Source: Pacificimonas sp963710205 (lineage in GTDB: Bacteria; Pseudomonadota; Alphaproteobacteria; Sphingomonadales; Sphingomonadaceae). From it: a stretch of DNA of 64,000 bases. Both the position numbers and the translations under genes were made by a program. Shown one piece after another: positions 7,964 through 15,122 of the stretch. The stretch is from assembly GCA_963710205.1 (NCBI GenBank), contig CAVPZG010000004.1, forward strand, positions 186,001 through 250,000, read 5' to 3'. The notes beneath the pieces are model-generated. The model searched no databases. It was not told where the DNA came from and was given only the letters and a program-made list of their open reading frames with translations. The first letter of the stretch is position 1. Every line of letters begins with the position of its first letter.

Positions 7964-9534
7964 GGCGCGACCGGCAGCGTGATCGTGAAAGAGGCGCCGC
8001 CCTTTCGGCGCGTCTGAGCGGTCAGGGTCCCGTCATGCGCCTCGACAATGGCGCGGGATATGGCGAGGCCGAGGCCGCTGTGCTTGCCGAAGGCCTCTCC
8101 GCCGGGACGTTCGGAGTAAAAGCGGTCGAAGATCTTTTCCTCGGCACCTTCGGGAATTCCGGGCCCGCGGTCATCGACCCGCATGATGACGCTGTGTTTA
8201 CCCCGCGCTGCGCCGATCTCGACGATTCCGTTGTCGGGCGAGAAGCTGATGGCATTGTCGACAAGGTTCCGCACCACCTGCGCCAACCGCTGCTCCGCCC
8301 CCATGACGATGGCTGTGCCCGCAGCCGGACGTGCGAGTGCCAGCTGGATGTTTCGCGGCAGGCCGCGATCCTCATAATGGGCGACGATGCGTTCGAGAAG
8401 CGGCGCAAGGTCGACGGGATCGTAATGCGCGCGGCTGAGTTCGGCGTCGAGGCGCGAGGCATCGGAAATGTCCGTGACCAGCCGGTCGATCCGCTGCACA
8501 TCGTCGGCGCAGATGGCGAGGAGCTGCGCGCGAAGCTCCGGGTCGGTGATGCGTTCCAGCCCTTCGATCGCGCTTCTGAGTGACGCGAGCGGGTTCTTGA
8601 TCTCGTGCGAGACATCGGCGGCAAACGCTTCCATGCCGTCGATCCGCATCCGCAAGGCACCCGTCATGTCGCTAAGACTGCGGGCGAGCGCCCCAATCTC
8701 GTCCTTTCTCAATTGAAAGCGTGGCACCGTGACTTCGCGCGAACGGCCCAGCCTGACGCGCTGCGCGGCGATGGCGAGGCGGCGGAGCGGCCGGACGATG
8801 GTGCGGGCAAGGAAACTGGACAATAGCAGGGATAGCGCCAGCACCCCGAGGAAGATGAAGAACAGCGTCGATCTTTCCGCGCGAACGACCGTCGTGATGT
8901 CGCGCGCGTCGGCGGAGACGAGAACCACATTGCCGTTTGGCAGCGGCGCCGCCGCGGAGACGAGATGCGTCCGGTCCGGCAGGAAACGCAGGCCGCCAAC
9001 CACCTCTTCACGTTTCGCCGCCGCTGCGATTTCGGGGAAACTCGCATATCCACGCGTATCGGACAGGGGAAGTGTCGGCAGCGATTCCGTGCCGACCGTG
9101 CCCTCGATGACGCGGTCGAGCCAGCGTGCGGCGTGCTTGCGCCAGGGTTCGTCCGCCGGATCGCGCAGGCTGTAGGTCGGCGGGATCAGACGCCAGTTGT
9201 CCGCCAGTTCGCGCCCATCGGCGGCGAAGATGCGGACGCGCGCACCGGTTGCCTGGCCCGCCGCCGCGATCTGGCGCCGTGTCGCCGCGTCGTCCGCTTC
9301 GGCGATACCGCCCGCGATCAGCGCCGCCGATGCGCGCATTTCGCCCATGCGCTGCTCAAGAAGCCGTTCGCGGAAGCTATCGAGATAGAGAATCCCGCCT
9401 GCCAGCATCAGGATGGCGAACAGGTTGACGGCCAGGATGCGCGTTGCCAGCGACCAGCTGCGCGACCAGCGCAGCTGCGAATTGTCGGTCCTGACCGTCG
9501 CCAAGCGGTCAATCGCCCTGGCTGTCGGGACCAT
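7960..9534 (-). CDS. chvG: Sensor histidine kinase ChvG (ExoS) family
   Basis: Membrane sensor kinase of about 524 residues. A transmembrane segment near residues 32-52 (ILAVNLFAILMLAGGILYL) precedes a periplasmic domain of about 190 residues, and a second segment is FFIFLGVLALSLLLSSFLA. HAMP, the H-box DVSHEIKNPLASL, the N-box region and G-boxes DDRGPGIPEGAEEK and GLGLAISRAIVEAHDG follow. ChvG/ExoS with ChvI senses acidity or envelope stress and controls exopolysaccharide in alphaproteobacteria. The ATG at 9534 (MVPTARAID) overlaps the end of chvI by 26 bases; one seven codons further upstream is also possible. Confidence 0.9.
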   Translation of the reverse strand: MVPTARAIDRLATVRTDNSQLRWSRSWSLATRILAVNLFAILMLAGGILYLDSFRERLLEQRMGEMRASAALIAGGIAEADDAATRRQIAAAGQATGARVRIFAADGRELADNWRLIPPTYSLRDPADEPWRKHAARWLDRVIEGTVGTESLPTLPLSDTRGYASFPEIAAAAKREEVVGGLRFLPDRTHLVSAAAPLPNGNVVLVSADARDITTVVRAERSTLFFIFLGVLALSLLLSSFLARTIVRPLRRLAIAAQRVRLGRSREVTVPRFQLRKDEIGALARSLSDMTGALRMRIDGMEAFAADVSHEIKNPLASLRSAIEGLERITDPELRAQLLAICADDVQRIDRLVTDISDASRLDAELSRAHYDPVDLAPLLERIVAHYEDRGLPRNIQLALARPAAGTAIVMGAEQRLAQVVRNLVDNAISFSPDNGIVEIGAARGKHSVIMRVDDRGPGIPEGAEEKIFDRFYSERPGGEAFGKHSGLGLAISRAIVEAHDGTLTAQTRRKGGASFTITLPVAP

Positions 9535-10228
9535 TGAAGCGATAGCCGACACCATAGAGCGTCTCTATGGCGTCGAAATCATCGTCGACGCTGCGGAATT
9601 TCTTTCTGAGCCGCTTGATGTGGCTGTCGATCGTGCGGTCATCGACATAGACATCGTCCTGATAGGCAACGGTCATCAGCTGTTCGCGCGATTTCACGAA
9701 GCCGGGCCGGTCGGCCAACGCTTCCAGAATCAGAAATTCGCTGACGGTAAGACCGACATCCTTGCCGTCCCAAAGCACGCGGTGACGGCCCGTGTCCATC
9801 AGCAGGCGTCCACGTTCGATGACGCGTTCCTCCGGTATCTTCTCCTCTTCGGGTTTGGCCCGGTGCGCGGCGCGGCGGAGGACGGCCCTGATCCGCTCGA
9901 TGAGCAGGCGCTGGGAGAATGGTTTCGCGACATAATCATCCGCGCCCATGCGGAGGCCAAGCGCCTCGTCTAGCTCGGTGTCCTTCGACGTCAGGAAAAT
10001 GACGGGGATGTCCATCTTGCCGCGCAGTTTCTGCAGCAGTTCGATGCCGTCCATGCGCGGCATCTTCACATCCAGAACGACGAGGTCGGGGGGATTCTCG
10101 CCCAGCGCCTTCAGCGCGGCGACGGAATCCGAATAGATGCGGACGATGAACCCCTCGCCCTGCAAGGCGATGGAGAGCGATGTCAGGATGTTGCGGTCAT
10201 CATCGACGAGGGCGATTGTTGCAGACAT
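9509..10228 (-). CDS. chvI: Response regulator ChvI family (OmpR type)
   Basis: 239-residue OmpR/PhoB-type regulator. The receiver has acidic DDD at residues 9-11, the phospho-acceptor Asp in LVVLDVKMPRMDG, and Thr and Lys in FLTSKD and YVAKPFS. The winged-helix effector ends with DRTIDSHIKRLRKKF and the conserved ETLYGVGYRF. It is the first gene of a minus-strand run chvI-chvG-hprK-rapZ-EIIA-HPr-methyltransferase. Most junctions in this run overlap or abut, which suggests one transcript. Confidence 0.92.
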   Translation of the reverse strand: MSATIALVDDDRNILTSLSIALQGEGFIVRIYSDSVAALKALGENPPDLVVLDVKMPRMDGIELLQKLRGKMDIPVIFLTSKDTELDEALGLRMGADDYVAKPFSQRLLIERIRAVLRRAAHRAKPEEEKIPEERVIERGRLLMDTGRHRVLWDGKDVGLTVSEFLILEALADRPGFVKSREQLMTVAYQDDVYVDDRTIDSHIKRLRKKFRSVDDDFDAIETLYGVGYRFNGPDSQGD

Positions 10229-10295
10229 GCCGCACCTCTAGCGTTACCTTTGCGGGACGTCACCAAATCTAATGCGTCGTTCACTTTCTCAGGCT

Positions 10296-10919
10296 ATGTC
10301 TCGGGACATGAAGACAACCGAAGACAAGTTGCGCCACGAACTTGGCAATGCGGAGGCGCGGGCGGACGGGTTGGAGCGCCTGCTTGAAAAGGCGTGCGAA
10401 CATATCGTCCGCATCGCCGTCCCGCAGCCACCGGAAGGCAGCCGCCGCGCCGCGCTCTCCTTCATCGACCGGATCGAGGATCTGATCGCGGGCCGGGAAA
10501 CGCAGCAAGGCTCTGGCCATGCCCCGTCCGAAACCGCGCTGGCCGGACAGCGCGTGCTGGTTGTCGAGGACGAAATCTATCCCGGCATGGCGCTCCGGGT
10601 CATTCTGCTGAGCGCCGGCGCGGAACAGGTTCGCCTGTCGAACGGCATCGCCGGTGCGCGCGCTGTGATCAGCAGTGACTTCGCGCCGCACGCGGTCATC
10701 CTGGACCTGGATGTGGCAGGCAAGGATGCGCGCCCGATCGCGCACGAGCTGAAAGAGAAAGGTGTTCCTTTCATCTTTCACACCGGGTTTGCCGACAAGG
10801 ATGCGCTGGAAGCCGAGTTTCCCGGTCACCCCGTGCTCAGGAAGCCGGCGCCTGCGGATGTTCTTGTGGATACGCTGCTGTCCGCAATTCAGGAACAGGA
10901 ACGCCCGGCGGTCAGCTGA
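10296..10919 (+). CDS. Single-domain response regulator with N-terminal coiled coil
   Basis: Receiver protein of about 207 residues without a DNA-binding domain. The N-terminal 80 residues (TTEDKLRHELGNAEARADGLERLLEKA) are likely coiled coil. The receiver then shows the acidic pair in RVLVVEDEIY, the acceptor Asp in AVILDLDVAG, Thr in FIFHTGFAD and Lys in VLRKPAPAD, so phosphotransfer looks intact. The output is unknown; it may act by protein contact. Several ATGs are possible (10272, 10296, 10308). It is divergent from chvI and converges on a TetR gene. Confidence 0.8.
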   Translation: MSRDMKTTEDKLRHELGNAEARADGLERLLEKACEHIVRIAVPQPPEGSRRAALSFIDRIEDLIAGRETQQGSGHAPSETALAGQRVLVVEDEIYPGMALRVILLSAGAEQVRLSNGIAGARAVISSDFAPHAVILDLDVAGKDARPIAHELKEKGVPFIFHTGFADKDALEAEFPGHPVLRKPAPADVLVDTLLSAIQEQERPAVS

Positions 10920-10991
10920 CCAGCGCCGTTGCGTCGCTCCGATAGCGGATCATCGTCTCGCCTGTCAGTGGCTGCGCCGGGGGACTGACGC

Positions 10992-11552
10992 TTATCGGCA
11001 GCGGGTGAGGAGGGCGGCGGTCGCCTGGTCATATCGATCGGGCCTGCGCGCCGCGCGGGCCATCAGCTGGGCGCCCTTCACAAGTGCCAGCGTGGCGGCG
11101 GCGTCCTCCGCGGGATTTGCGACGTTCACGATGCTGCCGTCGTCCCTTCCGAACGTGAAAAGCGCCTCCAGCCAGTCGAGATTTTTCCGATGAAAGCGCG
11201 CCATTTCGGCGAGGGCGGGTGGCGGCAGGCTGCCGGGACCGGCGCTGAAGCTGACGCAAAGGCAGAGGGCGTCACCGCCGGAGAGGGCTGCGCGATAGGC
11301 GGCCACATAGGCGCGCAACTGTACGGCCGCCGTCACCTGACGCGCCCGTATCCGCGTCAGTGTCTCCTCAAACCGCGCGCAATATCGTTCGAGCAACGCG
11401 GCGGAGAGTCCCGCTTTCGTCGGGAAATGATGGTGGATGCTGGCCTTCCTGATTCCAACGTCGCGCGCCAGATCGGCATAGCTGAACCCGTCATAACCAT
11501 ATCTGCGGGCGGCACGCTCGGCAGAATCGAGAAGAGCTGTACGGGTTTCCAT
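10992..11552 (-). CDS. TetR/AcrR-family transcriptional regulator
   Basis: 186 residues with the N-terminal helix-turn-helix ARRYGYDGFSYADLARDVGIRKASIHHHFPTKAGL. The ligand-binding half resembles the TetR subgroup with CLCVSFSAGPGSLPPPALAEMARFHRKNLDWLEALF, common among regulators of reactive-electrophile or aldehyde detoxification genes. No enzyme gene is adjacent on its strand; the divergent neighbour is pckA, about 180 bases away. A palindrome just upstream of its start suggests autoregulation. Confidence 0.85.
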   Translation of the reverse strand: METRTALLDSAERAARRYGYDGFSYADLARDVGIRKASIHHHFPTKAGLSAALLERYCARFEETLTRIRARQVTAAVQLRAYVAAYRAALSGGDALCLCVSFSAGPGSLPPPALAEMARFHRKNLDWLEALFTFGRDDGSIVNVANPAEDAAATLALVKGAQLMARAARRPDRYDQATAALLTRCR

Positions 11553-11556
11553 GAAA

Positions 11557-11572
11557 CCTACCTATTAGTAGG
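11557..11572. promoter_or_regulatory. Operator-like palindrome upstream of the TetR gene
   Basis: The 16-mer cctacctattagtagg has 5-bp inverted arms (cctac/gtagg) around a 6-base AT-rich centre, 5 bases from the TetR start codon. Position and size fit a TetR dimer site for autoregulation. Binding is inferred. Confidence 0.5.
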
Positions 11573-11628
11573 CAGATATTTATGTCAACCTTGTCGGAAA
11601 ATATCCATGTATTCCGGGCGCTTGTGCT

Positions 11629-11658
11629 TTGACCGAATCGATAATCCTGGGCTATGAT
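11629..11658 (+). promoter_or_regulatory. Sigma70-type promoter for pckA
   Basis: TTGACC (11629-11634) and TATGAT (11653-11658) are separated by 18 bases, about 70 bases ahead of the pckA ATG. Predicted by match to consensus only. Confidence 0.5.
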
Positions 11659-11729
11659 CGCGCACAATTCCCGAAAGTCGCTCGCCTGCGGTGAGCGCTG
11701 ATCTATCCGCACTTAAGGAGACAGCGCCC

Positions 11730-13334
11730 ATGGCCGCTGACATTACCGTCCCTCTTCATGACCTTGGCGCGCAGGGTGTTCGTGTGAACGCCGACCTGCA
11801 CTGGAACCTGACAACATCCCCCCTGGTCGAGGCCGCCGTTGCGCGCGGCGAGGGACGTCTGTCAAAACATGGCGCGCTTGTCGTCGAGACGGGTGACCGG
11901 ACGGGCCGGTCCGCCAAGGACAAATTCACTGTGAAGGACGCCGAAACGGACGGAAATGTCTGGTTCAATGACGGCAACAAGCCGATGGAACCCGCGCATT
12001 TCGCCGCCCTGAAGGCCGATTTCATGGCGGCGATCGGTGAAAAGGACACGTTGTTCGTACAGGATCTCTATGGCGGTTCGCAGCCGGAACACCGCGTCAG
12101 GGTGCGCGTGATCAACGAGCTGGCATGGCACAATCTTTTCATTCGCACCTTGCTCTGCCGACCGGAGCGCGGGGATTTGAAGGCCTTCGTTCCCGAGTTC
12201 ACCATCATCGATCTGCCCACGTTCCGCGCCGATCCCGCGCGCCACGGCACGCGGTCCGAAGTGGTCGTTGCCGTCAACTTCACGGAGAAGCTCATCCTGA
12301 TCGGCGGCACGAAATATGCCGGTGAAATGAAGAAGTCGGTCTTTGGCCTCCTGAACTACCGCCTGCCAGAAGCGGGCATCATGCCGATGCACTGCAGCGC
12401 CAACATCGGGCCTGACGGCAAATCCGCCGTGTTTTTCGGTCTCTCGGGAACGGGCAAGACGACGCTGAGCGCCGATGCCAGCCGAACGCTGATCGGTGAT
12501 GACGAGCATGGCTGGTCCGACACGGCGGTCTTCAACTTCGAGGGCGGCTGCTATGCCAAGATGATCAATCTCGATGCCGAGGCCGAGCCGGAAATCTACG
12601 CCACGACGAAGAAGTTCGGCACCGTTCTCGAAAATGTCGTCATGGACCCGGAAACACGCGAACTTGACCTGTTCGACAACAGCCTCGCGGAAAATACCCG
12701 CGGCGCCTACCCGATTGACTTCATTCCCAACGCCAGCGCCGAGAATCTCGGGCCGCCGCCGTCCAATGTCATCATGCTGACGGCGGATGCCTTTGGCGTT
12801 CTGCCGCCCATTTCAAAGCTGACGCCGGATCAGGCCATGTATCATTTTCTGTCGGGCTATACCGCCAAGGTCGCGGGAACAGAGATCGGCGTGACGGAAC
12901 CGCAGGCGACCTTCTCGACCTGTTTCGGAGCGCCATTCATGCCGCGCCACCCGAGCGTCTATGGCAACCTTCTGAAGAAGCGCATCGCCGAAGGCGGCGT
13001 CGATTGCTGGCTGGTCAATACCGGCTGGACGGGTGGGCCGCACGGGGTCGGTCACCGCATGCCCATTCAGGCAACGCGCGCGCTTCTCAACGCCGCCCTC
13101 GATGGTAGCCTGAAGGATGCGGACTTCCGCACCGATCCCAATTTTGGCTTTCAGGTTCCGGTGGCGGTTCCGGGTGTCGACAGCGCCATCCTCGACCCGC
13201 GCTCCACCTGGGCGGACAAGGATGCCTATGACGCGAAAGCGAAGGATCTGGTCGCCCGTTTCGTGAGCAATTTCGCCCAGTTCGAGGACCATGTCGATCC
13301 GGGCGTGCGCGAGTCGGCACCGAAGGCAGCCTGA
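11730..13334 (+). CDS. pckA: Phosphoenolpyruvate carboxykinase (ATP)
   Basis: Gluconeogenic enzyme converting oxaloacetate and ATP to phosphoenolpyruvate, CO2 and ADP. The 534-residue length is standard. Motifs are RSAKDKFTV, the PEPCK-specific segment GMPMHCSANIG-like (GIMPMHCSANIG), the P-loop FGLSGTGKTTLSAD, the metal/oxaloacetate region LIGDDEHGW and FEGGCYAK, and ENTRGAYPIDFIPNAS. The ATG at 11730 is supported by AAGGAG ten bases upstream. chvI/chvG are often next to pckA in alphaproteobacteria; here a receiver and a TetR gene lie between. Confidence 0.96.
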   Translation: MAADITVPLHDLGAQGVRVNADLHWNLTTSPLVEAAVARGEGRLSKHGALVVETGDRTGRSAKDKFTVKDAETDGNVWFNDGNKPMEPAHFAALKADFMAAIGEKDTLFVQDLYGGSQPEHRVRVRVINELAWHNLFIRTLLCRPERGDLKAFVPEFTIIDLPTFRADPARHGTRSEVVVAVNFTEKLILIGGTKYAGEMKKSVFGLLNYRLPEAGIMPMHCSANIGPDGKSAVFFGLSGTGKTTLSADASRTLIGDDEHGWSDTAVFNFEGGCYAKMINLDAEAEPEIYATTKKFGTVLENVVMDPETRELDLFDNSLAENTRGAYPIDFIPNASAENLGPPPSNVIMLTADAFGVLPPISKLTPDQAMYHFLSGYTAKVAGTEIGVTEPQATFSTCFGAPFMPRHPSVYGNLLKKRIAEGGVDCWLVNTGWTGGPHGVGHRMPIQATRALLNAALDGSLKDADFRTDPNFGFQVPVAVPGVDSAILDPRSTWADKDAYDAKAKDLVARFVSNFAQFEDHVDPGVRESAPKAA

Positions 13335-13393
13335 GCTTCCCATTCCCGTCCCCACAGCCTAGGCCTGACGGCAGGAAAGACGGGAGACGCAAC

Positions 13394-13936
13394 ATGGATA
13401 TCGAAGATATTGCCGGCGCGGCGGGGGTGGATTTCAGCGCGGTCGGGCAGCAGTTCGGCCTGACGCCGGATCAGACGAAGGGGGCGATGGCATCGCTGCT
13501 TCCCATGGTCATGGGCGGCATGCGCAAGCAGGCGGCGGGCGGCGACATCGCGCAGGTCGAGACCCTTGCGGGCGGCATCGATCGGCCGGAGCGGGCGCAG
13601 GACACCGGAAATGCGATTCTCGGTCAGATTTTCGGGTCCAAGGATGTGAGCCGCCAGGTTGCGAAAAAGGCTTCGCTGCAAACTCCAGGCGTTTCCGACA
13701 GCGTCATGAAGATGCTGCTGCCGATTGTCGCGGCAATGGCGGGCAAGGCGCTGACCAGGAAGATGGGTGGTGGTGTCCTTGGCGGACTTGCAGGCGCCGC
13801 GATTGGCTCAATGCTCGGCGGTTCCTCGTCGGCGGCGGCGTCCAGCGGCGGCCTGGGCGGCCTTTTGGGTGCGCTGGACAAGGATGGCGACGGCAATCCG
13901 CTGGACGACATCATGGACATGTTCGGGCGCAAGTAG
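13394..13936 (+). CDS. DUF937-family protein
   Basis: 180 residues resembling DUF937 proteins: GVDFSAVGQQFGLTPDQTKGAMASLLPMVMGGMRKQA near the start, then a Gly/Ala-rich stretch (GGGVLGGLAGAAIGSMLGG) and a terminal DKDGDGNPLDDIMDMFGR. The DxDxDG segment looks like a calcium-binding loop, as in many C-termini of this family. GGGAGA precedes the ATG. Function is unknown. It follows pckA by 59 bases and may share its transcript. Confidence 0.75.
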   Translation: MDIEDIAGAAGVDFSAVGQQFGLTPDQTKGAMASLLPMVMGGMRKQAAGGDIAQVETLAGGIDRPERAQDTGNAILGQIFGSKDVSRQVAKKASLQTPGVSDSVMKMLLPIVAAMAGKALTRKMGGGVLGGLAGAAIGSMLGGSSSAAASSGGLGGLLGALDKDGDGNPLDDIMDMFGRK

Positions 13937-13981
13937 CGAAGTGGTGGAAATCATCGCGGTCTGCACCTAAGTCAGATCGCT

Positions 13982-14527
13982 ATGCCACCATCACGCACAT
14001 CGAAAAGCTGGGGTTTTCCCCGCTGGGGCGATTATAACGCCGCCGGCTTTGACGCCGCCACGGTCCGCATCTGCGATCGCCATGGCTGCGATGAAAAGGG
14101 CGACTGTCCCGCACCCAAATCACCCAATTCCAAGGAACGCTGGTATTTCTGCCAGAAACACGCGGCGGAATATAACAAGGGCTATAATTATTTCGAGGGC
14201 CTGACCAAGGAGCAGGCGCAGGAGCGCGCGAACGAGGAGAATGCGGCGTCGAAACATGCGCGCAGCTCCGCCTATGAATGGGCGGGCCGCGGCGACGGCA
14301 GCCGGACCCCCGGTGAGCTGGACGCGCTGGAACTGTTTGAACTGGAGCCCGATACGAAATTCGAGGATGTGAAGCTGGCTTACCGGAAATGGGCCAAGCA
14401 ATATCATCCGGACCGCAAGCCGGGCGACAAGGAAGCGGCGCGCAAGTTTCAGGCCGGACAGGCCGCCTACGACATCCTCAAGACCGCCGAAGAGGTCCGG
14501 GAATGGAAAGGGCCGCAGTCGGATTGA
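13982..14527 (+). CDS. J-domain (DnaJ-like) protein with N-terminal Cys-rich segment
   Basis: 181 residues. The C-terminal 60 form a J domain with the Hsp70-stimulating HPD tripeptide in YRKWAKQYHPDRKPGDKEAARKFQAGQAAYDIL. The N-terminal half has Cys/His pairs (VRICDRHGCDEKGDCPAP and RWYFCQKHAAEYNKGYNYFEG) that may bind a metal. This layout matches sphingomonad DnaJ-like proteins of unknown client. There is no zinc-finger or C-terminal domain of true DnaJ, so it is a specialised cochaperone. Confidence 0.85.
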   Translation: MPPSRTSKSWGFPRWGDYNAAGFDAATVRICDRHGCDEKGDCPAPKSPNSKERWYFCQKHAAEYNKGYNYFEGLTKEQAQERANEENAASKHARSSAYEWAGRGDGSRTPGELDALELFELEPDTKFEDVKLAYRKWAKQYHPDRKPGDKEAARKFQAGQAAYDILKTAEEVREWKGPQSD

Positions 14528-14582
14528 CGGGTTTTGATGGAAAGGCCGGGCGTTCCATGTGGCGCCCCCGGCGTCAGCCAAC

Positions 14583-14891
14583 ATGAAGACCGTGCGTTCG
14601 GACTGGGCCCGCGCAATTCTCGTCTGCGGGAAATGCTCGAAGAAATGCGGCGGCGGCTTCGGCAAGAGCGGCAAGCAGGGGCTCATGAAGGCCATGCGGG
14701 CCTGGTGCGGTACGGGCAAGGGGCGCAAGAGCCCCATGGGAATCATCGAGGTGAAGTGCCTGGGTGTCTGCCCGAAGAACGCCGTCGTCGTGATCAACGG
14801 CTGCGACAGCGACACCTGGAATATCGTGCCCAAAGGCACGGATATGACCGAGGTGGCGGACGCCGTCGGTCTGGCGGAAGGCCGCAATTGA
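14583..14891 (+). CDS. Thioredoxin-like [2Fe-2S] ferredoxin-type protein
   Basis: About 102 residues. The cysteine pattern ILVCGKCSKKCGGGFG, WCGTGKG and VKCLGVCPKNAVVVING matches the (2Fe-2S) ferredoxin-like domain of the thioredoxin fold, also found in NuoE-type and Shethna-type proteins. The Lys/Gly-rich loop GKSGKQGLMKAMRAW separates the ligand groups. It probably transfers electrons or senses redox state; its partner is not evident. An upstream in-frame methionine would add eight residues. Confidence 0.8.
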   Translation: MKTVRSDWARAILVCGKCSKKCGGGFGKSGKQGLMKAMRAWCGTGKGRKSPMGIIEVKCLGVCPKNAVVVINGCDSDTWNIVPKGTDMTEVADAVGLAEGRN

Positions 14892-14996
14892 GCCGAGCCT
14901 TACTGTTGCACGAAAAACACAGTTCGCTCGCCTTGTGCGCCCAGAAGGTTACGAACGCTTTACAGTCCCGCAAACCAGCCCCTAAAGCCGGATTCA

Positions 14997-15009
14997 TGCC
15001 AATTTGGCA
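14997..15009. promoter_or_regulatory. Perfect palindrome upstream of the TonB-dependent receptor
   Basis: tgccaatttggca is a 6+1+6 inverted repeat in the 231-base gap between the ferredoxin-like gene and the receptor. It lies about 115 bases ahead of the receptor start, a position suited to a repressor or activator site. The regulator is unknown. Confidence 0.4.
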
Positions 15010-15122
15010 GGGGTAGTGCTATCCACATATTCGGGGTCGGGGCCACGTTGGTTCCGGTCACGGGTGCGGAAAACACGGAAATACTCTGGTTTTTTTGAAG
15101 TCCAGAATAAGGGATTAGGGAC

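Noticed and set aside
14892..15122. A tRNA or small RNA gene before the TonB-dependent receptor
   Set aside because: No cloverleaf or terminator-like structure could be drawn; only the 13-bp palindrome stands out.
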